Shown: positions 51,769 to 64,000, counted from the stretch's first letter. The stretch is DNA of 64,000 nucleotides from Hygrocybe punicea (GCA_963556145.1 OY744471.1:3279590-3343589); one strand, 5' to 3'. Numbers and translations are program-made. Notes: generated from the sequence alone by a model not told the origin.

Positions 51769-52769
51769 TAGGTTATTTAGCCTAGTAGATGATGTAGATC
51801 AATATAATTATTTTTGCTTTTCTTTTATATAACAATGAAAATATTGGAATATAAATATAAAATAAGTGCTCTGGCTGCATTCTTGATGCTGTTATGTAGT
51901 ACTATACAGATAGTTGACAGCTCTATACAGGTGAGACGGCCAACTGCATAGACTTGCATAGATGTTGTGTGGCACTATATAGATTTAGACATACAAAGAA
52001 GTAGTCTATGACACTATGACACTATGGACATCTGCACAGCATGTGGCAGACCTGTATCATTGAAGGCTGTTTTGCTGATGTCTCGGCCAGCTGAAGGACA
52101 ACATTTTCACAGACTTGTCCATGTTTTATAATACCAATAATATTTTGATAGCCATCAGAGGGATATGGCTCCTCATACCCGAGATGCAATATATTTTGCG
52201 ACTGTGGTTACTAAATAATTATTTGATTACTTTGAGCCAATATTACATCATTACTATGCTTGTCTGCATTGAGATCATGACTACAAAAGTCATAAATATT
52301 GGCTCAAAGAACAAAAAAATGAAGAAAAACACAGTATATGTACTTGACAAAATGAACAACTTTCTCTCTACAATCTTCTTCATAGGAGTTCATTTGATGG
52401 CATTACTTGACAATATCATTTGGGGTGTCACAAAGTACTGGTTTACCTTTTGTTTTATCCACAACTCACCACACACTAAATATTTAATGTAATTACAGGA
52501 GTAGATAGCCCTTAAGACATAGTACAACTTTCCCTCTATAACCATGTCAATTCATGCAGTATTTCATGAGATATACAGCACTCAAAAACTTTCTAAATCA
52601 ACATTTTTCTAAACTATCAAAAAAACCCAAGAAGTCTCAAGATTTTCAAAAACGGCTCTAAATAAAACGGCAGGTTCGAGATGCCCGTCCCGAACTATGG
52701 CGGTACATGATGATAAGAGGCGTGGCGCAGTCAAAGCTTGCAGAGAAAGTTTAAGCCCATTGTTCCCCA
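51769..52769. other. AT-rich gene-free stretch
   Basis: AT-rich, with a short inverted pair (TTGAGCCAATATTA near 52232 and its complement near 52300). A plus-strand frame at 52115-52492 has no recognisable features. Confidence 0.3.
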
Positions 52770-53964
52770 TCAACAGTCTGACTTCGTGATCCTAGTGTGA
52801 ACACCGATTGTGCCAGAATCAGCACCGAATGAAGCCAGCTCAGCATCGCCATTTTTGTGCTTGTCAACCGTGAACGTGACCTTGGTGTTTCTTGAACCGA
52901 AGGTGGTGACCTTGGTTTTGTTTGTGTCGATAGCATTTCCCATTCCGACGCGGAGAACGATTAAGGCTGGAGCAATGCCCTGTCGGGTCCAACAGTCAGT
53001 GAGAAATGCGTGTGACGAACGGGAAAAAAACGTATACGGACATAGAGTTGCTCGGCCCCACAGACAGGAATGTTTTGCGCGGGATTATTGAGGACGAAGA
53101 GCACGCAAGAAGCTATCTGAACCACAACGACCATGGCACCAGATTCAACAACCACTGCTATAGCTGCTTGAATGGCCTTCGAAGGGAGTAGATCGGGGGT
53201 CCCCCGAGAGATGAACCAGATCCGACCGATTATCAAAGACGTCAATAACATGTTTGTACCCAATGGCAGTCCAAGAGCAACTCCTGCCAACTGGTAAACG
53301 CCCTGCGGGGCGACGGTTGCATGCGGATCTTTGATGATTAGGATACCCATGGCAGCCAAACCCAATGCTGAGGGAATATGAGCAACCAGATTGAGGAAAA
53401 ATGGCGATATACATACCGAGGGAAGTCAATGACATAAGCAGAGGGAGCAGGACAATAATATAGCGCTTTTGCCATACAAGCCAACAACGGTATATCTTAA
53501 AGCGGGTGTAAAACAGAGATACTGCACGATATAGGTGTACCTCACCAGTACGATTTGACTCAGGCAGTCCGTGATGAAGATCAAGCAATCACCAGCTAAG
53601 AGGTAATTATCCTCGGTGCCAATCGAATATGGTGTGATCATCTGAAGAACATCAACAATTTTATTGATAAATGAGGGCCCATCTCACCAAGCCCTTGTAA
53701 ACATTGGTGAAAACGAGTGCAAAGTGCGTAGTGCAAAACGCGAAGAGGATGATCATCGCTGTGAACAGAAAGATGTTCATGGACCTCCGCTTTCGGTTCT
53801 CGAGAAGGACCGAAAGAGCGAAGGTGAATATCACCAGATGGCTGCCTATGAGTGCAATGTTAATAGACAAACATTGCAAAAGCGGTGGGCTCACCCCACA
53901 GAATGCCCTCCACGGCAAAACCTATGAAGTATCCTCGGTCTAGTAGCGTAGTATCCTGGCTCAT
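52770..53964 (-). CDS. Multi-pass (7-TM-like) membrane protein of an agaricomycete family
   Basis: Six exons on the minus strand: 53964-53895, 53845-53688, 53641-53546, 53495-53417, 53367-53042 and 52979-52770, phases consistent, 312 aa. The sequence begins MSQDTTLLDRGYFIGFAVEG. Hydrophobic segments include LVIFTFALSVLL, NIFLFTAMIILFAFCTTHFA, DCLIFITDCLSQIVL, YIIVLLPLLMSLTSL, VYQLAGVALGLPLGTN, AAIAVVVESGAMVVVVQI and GIAPALIVLRVGMG, fitting six or seven membrane spans. I recall this layout from a large family of uncharacterised agaricomycete membrane proteins; ligand and function are unknown. The C-terminus is hydrophilic. The fifth intron's donor (GTCCGT) is weak, so that junction is the least sure. 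Confidence 0.78.
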
Positions 53965-55252
53965 GGTGTCACTGCGATGGGTTATTCACTTCGAGCATCT
54001 GCCGGGTTTATAACTTTCCGAGACGACTAAGATAGGACATTCTTATCCTGAGCAATGGTCACGATTGACGAGGCGACCCTGTTGTCGCACATCGTGCAAG
54101 CATCCATTTGGGATCCCTGAGTGAGGAAGAGGGCAAGTGGTGTAGCCCATCACAAGTTGGCATGGAAATCGGTAAAAGCTCGCGCACCTCTTTTCACTAT
54201 AAGTATCACACTCTACGCTATGGTCTCTATCGGCAGCCCGCCTTGAGCTTGATTTGAAAAGGGCTTGTCATTGGCAATTCTTCATTGGCAACAGCCAATT
54301 GGCTGTTGCCAATGAACCGTTGATGTACAAGCTCCAACGTTCAACGTGCAACCTCGGATCCGGTAGCCCGCTGTCAATGGCCGACTCCCCGTCTGCTGGG
54401 CATCGATTAGGATTGTCTATCCACAATTTCGCTGTAAACACAAATCCGTCGGTGCAGAACGAACAATCTGCGATCCGTGTACCAAACCCGAGACAGAACT
54501 AGTGTTCTGAAGCAAAATAGCCGAGGGTAAAATTGGTAAATGCTAGTTTATACAGTTTATACCCGTGCTCAGTACTTGTCATCTTTATTCTTATTGTCAC
54601 GGTATTCTTATAAGTAGCCATCATGTACGGATATCAGGTGTGCTTGAGGCTTTCCGTCATTATATTGTCATGAAATCGCAGAGAGCACCATCCAAGTGTT
54701 TCCCCCCTCGACTCGTTGGCTGATTTGAAAGAGCCAAACGGGTCATCTTGAGAAGCTCGGTCTGACGATGCACATGGACACCACTCAGGCCTCAGGCTCG
54801 TTGTAAGTATTCGATTAACAGGGGCTACGAAAGCCCACTCAGTCACTCAGTCACTCAGTCACTGGGCTTGGTTCGATTGTCAGTATTAGTGCTAATGGGC
54901 GCGACTGCAGGTAACTGTAACTTCAAATTCGGTTATCGGTTATCACTCTGAAGTCAGGCCTCATGGCCTCATGGTTTAACGTTTAACCATAAAACTCCAC
55001 CGGAACAAAATCTTGTGCGATGCCATTTCCTACCTCCAGTATTCCATATCAAATCCAATTATCACATCACTCTCTCCCCGTGAATCGCCTCTCGCCCCCC
55101 TGAAAGTCGTCTTCAACCGACTCCTCAATCCCGTCTTGCTCTTCTCCCCAACCCTCCCTTAAATACTCATGCCCCACAAAGCTCATCACACTAGTAGCAT
55201 CAATCACACGTAGGTCAGCATGATCCATGCCCGGATTAAGAAACTATACGCA
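53965..55252. other. Intergenic region with palindrome and 8-bp repeats
   Basis: Holds a perfect 36-nt palindrome at 54281-54316 (centre CCAATTGG), a short ACTCAGTC tandem array near 54837-54864, and CATGGTTTAACGTTTAACCA near 54969. No supported gene. Confidence 0.45.
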
Positions 55253-58200
55253 CTATATCGTCCCATCCGCACACCCAACCACGACCTCCTCGTGGCTCAA
55301 TTGCATCGACATCGGGTTCTTCTCTGGCGTCGCAAGCCCATTAAACTTCCCCGGGACCGTACCCATAAGCCCACGCACTCCCGCAACACCAGCACCCGCA
55401 TCTACTCCCTCCACAAGCGCGCCCCACACGCCGTGCAGAGGTGTCATCCCGGCTTCTACGAATACAGACGCTGGGGGGGAGGAGCTAGCTACCCCGGTAT
55501 CTGTACTGGTATCCGTACCAGTTCCACCATCCACGGCTGCACCCACCTCCTCGCCGTTCACCGGTTCTTCCACAACCCCTCTCCTCTCCTTCTCTCGATG
55601 CGTCGTCAGAAATATCTATACACCCACAGCTCAAAATAAAACGAAGCTAAATAAACCATTCAATCACTCACCCGCCGATCAGCACCTGCCCGCGAACTAA
55701 ACCGCGTCGCTGTAACAACCCGACGCTTCCGTGCATCAACAGCACCGACAGCCACGTCCGGCGTCTCCACTACCGCCACAAGTCGGGGAGGTGCAGTCAG
55801 GATCGCCGCCCGCCCGAACCGCACCACTCCTCCGGCTGGCGATACCGGAACTGGCGAGGTACCGATGGCGATGGTGGTTGATCGGGGACTTGCCGGTCCC
55901 ATTCCCATGCGCATTCCAGTGTTGAGTGCGCTGGCGTTGGAGGTGGAGCGTGCGAGAGACTCGCGACGTGGAGGCGTCTGGAGGGCCGCTGACGCTGTGC
56001 GTGAGCGGGACAAGGGTGTACCATGACGTTGGGGGCTTAACGGTGACGTGGGTGTTCCGGGTGCTCCGAGTCTGGGCCCTAATAGGTGGTTATCCATGCC
56101 TGTGCCATTGTTGGTGGGCTTGGCGACTGTAGCAGTGTCTCCTTCTTGCCACTGTAGATGCAGGATAACCGACTTGGTGGCGCACTATCAAGAAAGTGAT
56201 TGTGAATTACGATATGATGGTCAAAGTTATGATGAGACCTACTGTCATTTGGGTACCCTTTGCAGCAAACCACCTGAGGCTCGTGTGAGTGCGAAACACG
56301 GCATACTGTTGGGGGAACGCACTGAAGCATATTATTCGGAGCCGCTCCGACATTGAACAATTTGGCATTCAGGACCGTATCACCACCACCAAGCTCTGAC
56401 AGCTTGAACTGCGAAATCATGATACGTTGCGCTGAGAGCAGAAAGAAGGAAATTCGCAGCCCGGTCAAAGAGGTATGAAGACAAGGTCCCTAAAACTGTA
56501 ACTCACTGATCGAAAACACCCGCACGATCCCATCAATGGTCACGCTGACCACCTTCTCCCCATCCTCCATACCCGCACCACCGCCACCACCACCATCCGC
56601 AGCAACAATCTGCACGCCGATATTAACCGTAGTCTGCTGCCCAAACCGCACGATCTTCGTCCCAGACCGCCAGTCCCAGCATACCAATGCCTTGTCCGCT
56701 CCCGCTGACACCAAGTTCTTCGACGACAAAGCGACCGCGCGGATACCATTGAGGTGCCCTGCCAGTTGTTGCAGTGGCGTGAAAGTCAAGGACGAGTATA
56801 AATGCACACGACTGCCCCATTCGTGGATTATCAGCTGGAGTAAGTTTTCTCACGTGATAAACAAAAACGCACCCGACGTCATGGAAACCGACGACAAACA
56901 CCTCTGATGTCGAAAAGCATGAAAACCGGTCAGTCATTAGAGAGGGAGAATGCAAATACGGACCTTCCTCGGCTAAAAAGTCCACGCAACTCACAGGCTT
57001 CTTTACCTGTAAGCATTTCTTCATCTCGCCCGTTTCAATGTCCCAGAACCGAATGGATTCGTCATACGAGCCGCTGATAAGCCTTTTGCCTTCGAAAAGA
57101 GAAGCGTCGTCATCAACAATAAAGAAAGAGGTAACTAACTCACCTCTCAAGAGCAAAGTGGTGCAGAAATTCGTATGCCCTTGCAAAAAGCGGATGCTCT
57201 GCGGGAGCGCATTGTGGAAATTCGACTCGCGGTGGTGCAAAGATCGGTACAGCGGCTCCCTGCCGCATGAGTTAACATTCCTTCGCATGCGACTAGCGAA
57301 TAAACACGCACCATCCCTCGGGCGTGGGAGGGGGTTTGACGGGCATTGGATCCGTAGCAGTCAGCTTCAGGCAATGATACCGCCACAGGGACGGGTGGTG
57401 CACCATCTGCTGCCATTTCCTCGATACCTGCAAAACCAATGATATTAATAATAACTTCGTCTTGTTCAAACACACTTCTATAAATACTCACAGGCTCGAT
57501 TCGGAGCAACTCTTGCACACTTAGACGTCTCAAGACCTTGAAAGCGAGGTCCGGCGCCAAGTTCCCGATAACGTCGAAAGTGGATTTGGCGTATTTTTCT
57601 AGAAGTAGGATTTGTAGGCGGATGTCACCAGGCATGCAAGCTGCACGACGTGTTAAGCAGACATAAGGGTAGATAGAAATACGCACACTCTAGAATGATA
57701 GCAATCCTACAAATTATTAATAATCGGTTTCGATAACTGAAGAGAGCCACGGATTCCAAACCACTCACAATCGCATGCGATCTTCCCTTCCCAATCCCCT
57801 AATGGCCTTCTTCACCTCAACCTCACGGAACCCGCCTTTGCCGTCTCCCTTCAAGACCTTCGCCAGATCAATATCGCCTTCGTCCCCTTCACCTTCCCGA
57901 TACCCACTCCAGTATCCCGTCCTCTTCTTCCCCCCACATATGCAGAATGCACTGTCAAGCAAAGAGAGACCGGGGCTCTTACCCGCACCAGCTTGTCGCT
58001 CATTTTCCCGCAGAACTCGTACTTCTGCCTGTAAAGCGTGTAGCTGTGCTGCCGCCGATGCTTGTGCACGTTCCAGTAAGCGCTTGTAGCGTAGGATCTT
58101 TCGAGTGTGCATTGTGAGAACACTGTTCAATGCGGAATCCATCTAGATGGAAATTAGTGGAAGGAGAATATAAGAATGTCCGCGGCATGCCTCTTCGTCA

Positions 58201-59216
58201 ACGCTCCCATCATTGACATCTGTGACCATCTCCATTGTCATATCATCACCATCCCATACCGAGAATGCATCGTCGTTCTCCAGCGCAAGGAGCAAGTTTT
58301 GATCGACCAACTTGCTGTCCAGAAGTGCGCGACTCTCCGATAATAACGCCGGGGCCTGCACCTTCTTCGCCCCCGGAGGAGACCAGGGAAGGGTGGGATC
58401 TGCGAGTGAAGAGCTGCTAGAACCATTTCTAGACTTTTGGAGCTTTGGTCCAGCTGCTGCAGACCGAGAGGATGATTGTTTCGGTGGCGTGCTGCGAGAG
58501 TTGTTGAGTTGCCTCAAACTCGGAGTAGAGTATTGTGGAGAAGGATTTTGCAGCTTGAGTTTGCCTTTCGGGCTGGGCGAGATGAGACTAATTGCTGGTG
58601 ATGAAGCTACACAAGTCGACTTTGGGGTGTGGCGCGGGGGTGTCGAAATCTCTCCAGATCGTAAAGGGACGGAATGGACAGAATCCGAGTTCTCCTTGAC
58701 GGTCGATGAACGCGGTTTGCTTACCACAAAGTTGAGAGAAGTGGAGCGAGCGCTGCGAATGGATCCGGAGACGGAAGGAGACTTTTGGGGCGATGGTTGC
58801 GGTGAGAGTGGGGTGCTGTCCTGCTGCACAAGTGATTTACGCGTAGAAGTAACTGGAGGATTTGTACCCAAGGTAAATTTTGCAGGGTCCAATCGAGGAG
58901 TGCTTTGCAGAGGCACAGAGACGCGACGAGATGCCAGAAAAGGAATCGACGTCGACAGCCTCTTAGACAGACTGGACGACAATGGGACTGGTGTTGCATT
59001 GGGCGAGCGCTGTGTCGTGGCTGTCGACGGCTTCAGAGCTGATCTGACGGTAGTGCTCCCGCTGAGATCAGTGTTGAGCGAGGCGTTGGACGGGCTTCTG
59101 GGCTTCTTGATCCCAGAATACGACGTGCTGAGCGATGAACGCGCCGTGGACCTCGATACACGCGTCGATGTTTCAGACGGTGTTACACTACCTCTAGGCA
59201 GCGAGACAGCAGACAT
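55253..59216 (-). CDS. F-box/WD40 repeat protein (13 exons)
   Basis: Exons: 59216-58191, 58142-57769, 57706-57687, 57640-57492, 57427-57312, 57259-57144, 57089-56964, 56903-56873, 56811-56507, 56431-56323, 56273-56243, 56184-55672, 55615-55253; 1092 aa, all phases agree. The first third is Ser/Pro-rich. A coiled coil follows ([33 protein letters not shown]), then [14 protein letters not shown], and an F-box near 498-543 ([35 protein letters not shown]). WD40 repeats run from about 575 ([64 protein letters not shown]). The tail has [10 protein letters not shown] and ends DGTI. F-box/WD40 proteins are SCF substrate receptors. Exon 3 is 20 nt, exons 8 and 11 are 31 nt, and intron 1 appears to be GC-AG. 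Confidence 0.88.
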
Positions 59217-59382
59217 TATTGGGGGCGCCCACGGGCAGGAGGTAAAAAAAAGCGAGAAATTAGGCCAAATGAAATTTGCACACGCCACCAATACCGATCA
59301 CGACCCCTCCTCGATTTGGGCAACCGTCCGGAACATTTCTTATCTACCTCAACACTCACCTCGACCTCCAAGTATCTGCAAA
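59217..59382. promoter_or_regulatory. Compact bidirectional promoter between two F-box genes
   Basis: Only 166 bp separate the start codons of the F-box/WD40 gene (minus, 59216) and the F-box gene (plus, 59383), so both 5' UTRs and promoters must share it. No TATA box is evident. Confidence 0.6.
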
Positions 59383-61342
59383 ATGCTGCATATTTTGCCT
59401 ATAGAAGGGATCCTCGAGGCCTTGTCGTACTTGCCGGTGCAGACATTACGGAATCTCCAACTGGTGTCTCGGGACTGGAAGATATTCATGGACGTGAACG
59501 AGACATCGATATACAAGAGGGCAGCCTTGCTGCACGGCTACTTGCCCTCGTCAGATATAACCTCTGTGTCCGAGCTACAAGCCATTTACGCTCAACGGTG
59601 TTTGACTGGGGTTGAAGGATGGAAGGATTTCTGTAAGCTGGCTCGGATATCTTCCCTATCTACACCCGATAACACACTTGTCAGGCTGGAAGCGGCGTCT
59701 GATAGAAAAAGGATGGTTAGGTCATGGTTATGCTACCGTCAAAAGGTACCCCTCAACAGGCACTGCCGTCCACCGCATCAAAGTCGATGATAGAGCGGGA
59801 TATATCATCACCACGTCCAAGCAAGGAGGCCTCTTTGTCACCGATTTAGTGCACGACGAGTTGCTGTGGTCATTGCCCGAGGCACGCTTTATCCGCTTTC
59901 TGATGATTTTAGACACTTTCTCGCTCAATGTTACTTGGTATGATAGGAATACGTCCGGTCTCGCGCCCATTGTGAGTATGGCAACGGGTTCCTCGTTTTT
60001 GACCGTTGGGATGGCACCAAGGAAGTTTGGCGTCGAGCATGTGACTACGAAGCCGAAAGTTGCCCGGTACTATTTCCGCCAGATGTATTTCAAACACGAG
60101 CTTCCATGTTCGCACAACTCGCTGGGTCGATAAGTGGCCAAGGTCATTTCAAACCATGGGCACTGTTACGAATGCCAGAACCTGGGCGAGCATACCGGCT
60201 TGTGTACCCTACACTCCTTGTCGCAACCAGCAACGAGGCATACGTTTGGGACATCCCTACGGCCACCCTAATCCAGACCATTTATGACACAGGGTTGGAC
60301 GGACAAATATGTTATGTGGAAGTGAGCTCTCGTCATGTTTTCATCTGCGGTACGCATATACTCCGCATATTTTCTCGGGAGGACGGGAGAAATGTCCTGG
60401 ACATTTCGTCCACACGAGAATTATATGCAGACTGGAGGCTTTCTTTGTCGCCAGCCAGTGGTCCCCAAACAACTGACACGCATGCTGTTCTGGTCCCGTT
60501 CCCCATCCTCCATCAGTACGATGTTGAACAGCTGTCGCATCCACGTATGGACCGATTCGTTGCGGGTGTGTATCGTTCCTGTGCCATGGCCATGCATCTC
60601 ACGTTTCCGTTTTTAAATAGTTCACGTGTCCTCTTGTGGTTCACACCTTGTTGCACTGCTTCTCAGATCACGGTTACTTGTATTATATAACTTTGAGCGT
60701 GTCGTGGCAAGGGAAATTCAACTGGACGACGCCATCGTAGACATCCAACTGGGGCCCACATATTACTCTTCGAAATATCTTGCATTCGAGAACGATAGAG
60801 TTGCGGTTGCCACGGTACATTTCCTCCTGTCTGGTCTTTTTGTTCATCATTTTATAACTCAGCGGCCCTTCAGGGATACGGCATATTCGTTCTTTCTATC
60901 CAGCCTGAGCCTGGTCCACTTGAGGTTATCGCGGACCCACTCCCCGGCCGCGCCTTCAGCTGCCTTGCCAGGTGTTTCAATGACCATCCTTTACTCCGGC
61001 GCATCAGCTGCCTCCAAATGACGGACACCAGCCTATATCTGAATTGGGCTCTCAACGATCCACTCGGTTCTGAAACTATCGAAGAGAATTATTTCCACTC
61101 TTTGATTGCGTCTGTCCAAGCTCTCAACTCTGGTGAGTGCAAGTATTTTGATCTTTACTTGCAAATCCCGCTGAGCAGGACGGGCAGTAGCTGGTGGGGA
61201 TGACCTTACCGACGAGGATATTGTAGGTGAGATTGGAGTTCTGTCTCTCCCCCCTTTTTTTTTACGCCCAAGACTAACCTGTTTCCTCAACTTGTATTTT
61301 TTTTCTCGAAAAGGCAAGTCCATCTTTCCTTTCCGAATGTGA
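59383..61342 (+). CDS. F-box protein with beta-propeller-like C-terminal part
   Basis: Exons 59383-59632, 59685-59881, 59947-60565, 60621-60814, 60874-61132, 61188-61226 and 61314-61342; 528 aa with consistent phases. The N-terminus is an F-box (LPIEGILEALSYLPVQTLRN, LQLVSRDWKIFMDVNE). The rest has short blade-like repeats (GYIITTSKQGGLFVTDL, LVYPTLLVATSNEAYVWDI, HVFICGTHILRIFSRE, RLLVLYNFERVV), as in the WD40-like F-box proteins of basidiomycetes. It probably bridges an SCF complex to a substrate; the substrate is unknown. The second intron (59882-59946) starts GCACGC, so it is GC-AG if the model is right: the joined product reads SLPE-EYVR, as expected from the surrounding frame. Confidence 0.78.
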
Positions 61343-62477
61343 ACGAGGCTCACCTATCTATCACAAAGACGTCGATCTTGAACGAGGCCAATCCACAGTC
61401 TTTTCCATCGATGTATTGCCCGTGTAGGTACCGAGGTAGGCTACCGCACGGCATGACGTCGAGTTCATCACCAAAAAACACGTTGCCTCGCAGCCGAGTA
61501 TGAAAAAATTCCACTGGAGGCGAATCGAAAAGCTATGTTTCGATTTCTTTTCCTTCCCGAGCAAAAAAAAAAAGTATCAAAGGCGAGCGAGCTCCGGACA
61601 CCTAGCCATTTTTTTCTTTTATCTTCAGAAATCGACTGCCGAGATTATTAATGCCTACTAAAAAACCATGAAAACTGTTGGACAATCTGACGGGCCCCTC
61701 TTCTGGACACAGTTTTTTTACTGTTACTGTTGTTCGCTGAGAGCCGGTGGGACAGAAACGACCGTCAAAGAACCAAATGCCACCTGCTGTATTCATCGAT
61801 GGGACGGTATCTGCGGCGGTGTGTTAATCTTTTTTTTTTGGCTGTTGGGTAAATAACTGATGTCCGGTTATCCTTGAACATGACAATTACCGTAGCCCCA
61901 AGATACATCCCAATGCAAGTGAGTTGCCAGTTTGACAACAACTTATCTCTCCATCTTCACGCTGGTTCTGAGTAGCCCCTTGCGTTTGGATCCGGGATGT
62001 ACCCCCCCATCAACTTAGCCGTCGACGTCGACGTTGACGTCGCCCGTCCCTTAGCCAAAAAGGGAGAAATACCATCCCATAATTTTTTTCCGATTTTGAC
62101 GGATGACGTGGACGATAATATCGACCAAGTGGGACTGCTGTGTTTTGGCGATTTAGCCAAATTGGACTAGCAGAAAGAAGAACCTTATCGTTACTTGTTT
62201 GATATTAATAATGGTTACAAACGGCAAGTTTTTACATAAAATGATGTACCCTATCTACAGCAAGCACATGTACATGGATCCATATCTATAACAAGTTGAC
62301 CTTTTCACTTGACAACACACCGTACAGAACATCAATTATAAATGGTATGTAATTTAAGCACAGTCTCCATCAATCACATACCACAACACCCTATCGACCA
62401 GTCGGGTCATATACCGGTATCAGTATACATACTACCTATACCCGGACTACGAGTTTGTTGTACAAACTCACTCCACC
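61343..62477. other. Intergenic region
   Basis: About 1.1 kb with homopolymer A/T runs and a GACGTCGACGTCGACGTTGA stretch near 62021-62040 (CRE-like TGACGTC occurs there). No supported gene or RNA. Confidence 0.35.
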
Positions 62478-62863
62478 TCACACATACGCAGCGGAAGCAG
62501 GGCGCAACGATACGCATCCAGAATCCGAAGATCGTCTCGGGGCAGGAGGAGGAGGAGAAGACGGAGAAGGTGAGGACGGCGATCGGGTACCGTTGGCCGT
62601 CGTCGATCCTGTTCGGCCGCAGGACTGTCTTAGTCGTGGTGGTGGTGGTAGTGGTAGGTTGAATGGCAGTGGCGATCGGTATTGATACGACGAGTAACGT
62701 TGTCTAGCGAGCGATGCGATCGACGGAGAAGGAGACGGAGATGCGGCGTTCGAGGAACTACCCATATCGTCGTCGTCGTCGTCGTCATAGTCGTCCCCGT
62801 CGTCGCCCTCCTCCACGTCCACATCCTGATCACTACCCATGTCCACCTCCCCTTCATCTTCCC

Positions 62864-62894
<31 letters not shown>

Positions 62895-63964
62895 TTCCTC
62901 TTCCAACACACGCCGATGATGACGACCAATATTCAACAACGAATCTGCATTCCTTGTGGGCGCGGATATCAGTATTGGGAATTTTGTTGTGTTGGGTAGG
63001 TTCGGACGAGTGGCCGAGCGAGGTATCCGCCGTGTTCGTTGTCGATGATCTTGGTGGGATGAACGTGATAAGCCAGGTAGACCGTGGTTTCGGTAATGGC
63101 GCCGCATGTTGGAGTTGACATTGAACTCGCGGCCACAGGTTGGATGGGGACATCGAAATGCTATATACATGATAAAATTAAAGTTATTACAATAATAATA
63201 ATGAATAATAATGATAATAATCAAAAGAAAGTTAAGAAATTGTCGGAAGGACACTAACGTGTGGCTCCAGTGTGGGTGTTCACGTGAATTCTCAAGCTAC
63301 TCGGACGGTTGAAGCGCTTCGAGCAAATGGAGCACGCGTGTTTCTTGCCCTTCTCGTGAGGAAGGAGCGTGTCGCCGCTGTCGCCTTCATCGTGGCTGTT
63401 ACCAGCATCACCACTCGGCATCTCCGGAACCGAAGATCCCGAGGCAGGGAAAGTGATCATGGTCACATATCCCATGTGTACATCGCTCGCACTCGCGTCG
63501 CCCGGCGAGTCCGTAGTAGTAGTGCTGTGCTGCTGCCGCATGCGTCGTCCCGCGAGGGTATGCGGGACCTGGCCTTCGTGGCATGATGTGCTGCGAGGAG
63601 GAGGAGGAGGCGGTGCCACAGAAGGTGGTGATACGGCGACTCTGAAGACGGGGGTTGACCCGTTGGCGATCCCCGCGGGGGAGCCTGCATGATGATGCGA
63701 GAAGGGGGTCGTGCTGCCTTTGGACAGGGTGCTGCTGGAGGAAATGTGTTCGAGGGAGGACGTCAAGGGGTCGGAACGAAGGATGTCGAATGAATAGCCC
63801 TCAGAGGTCGCTGCTGCTGCTGGCTGTGGTGGTGGTGGTGGTGGTGAGATATGCTTGGCGTGTGATTGTGTGCTCGGCGATGCGGGTGATAAATTTACAG
63901 GAAATTCAGGGCGACGGCGGTCGTTGTGGGGAAGGGCATTTTGAGATGCTGATTTGTCGATCAT
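62478..63964 (-). CDS. C2H2 zinc-finger protein, probable transcription factor
   Basis: Exons 63964-63259 and 63160-62478, joined across a 98-nt intron that lies in the linker between two fingers; 462 aa. The N-terminal 200 residues are Pro/Ser/His-rich (poly-Pro, Thr runs). Finger 1: CSICSKRFNRPSSLRIHVNTH; linker TGATPF; finger 2: CPHPTCGREFNVNSNMRRHY with RNH. After a basic stretch (HQDHRQRTRRIPR) comes a strongly acidic region (long Glu and Asp runs), then a Ser/Pro-rich tail. The architecture suits a nuclear DNA-binding regulator with an acidic activation region. The frame is open upstream of 63964 to a possible acceptor near 63986, so a 5' exon may lie outside the window. Confidence 0.82.
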
Positions 63965-64000
63965 GTAGTCTACGGGTATCTTTCTGGTGAGATAGAGAAA
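63965..64000. other. Window edge upstream of the zinc-finger gene
   Basis: Too short to interpret. A CACCAG sequence in gene sense could be the acceptor of an upstream exon. Confidence 0.2.

Noticed and set aside
52115..52492. 125-codon hydrophobic plus-strand frame
   Set aside because: AT-rich sequence favours hydrophobic codons; no motif or supporting context.
58312..59790. 492-codon plus-strand frame
   Set aside because: Mostly antisense to the Ser/Pro-rich first exon of the F-box/WD40 gene; only its end, from 59383, coincides with a real gene.
62630..63118. Frames overlapping the zinc-finger gene on both strands
   Set aside because: Shadow frames of the GAG/GAC repeats that encode the acidic region.

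Overview
The window reads as a chromosomal segment of a basidiomycete fungus, probably an Agaricomycete. The coding genes are split by many short introns (about 45-70 nt, GT-AG with CTAAC/CTGAC-like branch sites, plus two that appear to be GC-AG). The protein families fit: triosephosphate isomerase, an RBR ubiquitin ligase, an F-box/WD40 protein, a chromodomain Ty3/Gypsy element, and Gag/zinc-cluster cassettes. No rRNA, tRNA or CRISPR array was recognised.

Layout. 1-4057 is a host block: an AIM32/sucrase-ferredoxin-like gene running off the left edge, triosephosphate isomerase, and an RBR E3 ligase. 4058-52769 is a repeat-rich accessory region. It holds (i) element 1, a 7.1-kb chromovirus (5359-12500, minus strand) with two 566-bp LTRs that look identical and a 5-bp target duplication; (ii) a gene-poor stretch with foldback repeats and a ~55-bp unit repeat (12506-17525); (iii) element 2, a 16-kb Ty3/Gypsy-type element (17526-33575, minus strand) with 1.9-kb LTRs, one of which carries a 1-kb TA-flanked MITE; (iv) three copies (D, A, B) of a pol-less LTR family, 'family 3', with B nested in A in opposite orientation; (v) remnants of a Ty1/copia gag, an ABC-transporter fragment and a broken zinc-finger-like gene. 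52770-64000 is a second host block: a 7-TM-like membrane protein, a head-to-head pair of F-box genes, and a C2H2 zinc-finger gene.

Most notable. Family 3 has LTRs and a Gag but no reverse transcriptase. Between gag and the 3' LTR it carries an antisense, three-exon gene for a coiled-coil protein with a Zn2Cys6-like cluster. The arrangement recurs in all three copies and is intact in copy A. Because the gene is antisense, its introns would survive retrotransposition of the sense RNA. Family 3 shares its primer-binding site and a recognisable capsid N-terminus with element 2, which suggests trans-mobilisation by element-2-like machinery.

Element 1 shows a textbook -1 frameshift heptamer at the gag/pol junction, a self-priming type primer-binding site matching the predicted 5' end of its own RNA, and a pol C-terminus in which the chromodomain is followed by an ASCH/PUA-like domain. 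Element 2's LTR has ten TGA(C/G)TCA bZIP sites and a GATAAG array upstream of its TATA box, a layout suggestive of starvation-responsive transcription. Several stops in these elements can be explained as CGA-to-TGA changes.

All exon structures, domain names and repeat boundaries were worked out by eye. No alignment or database search was run.
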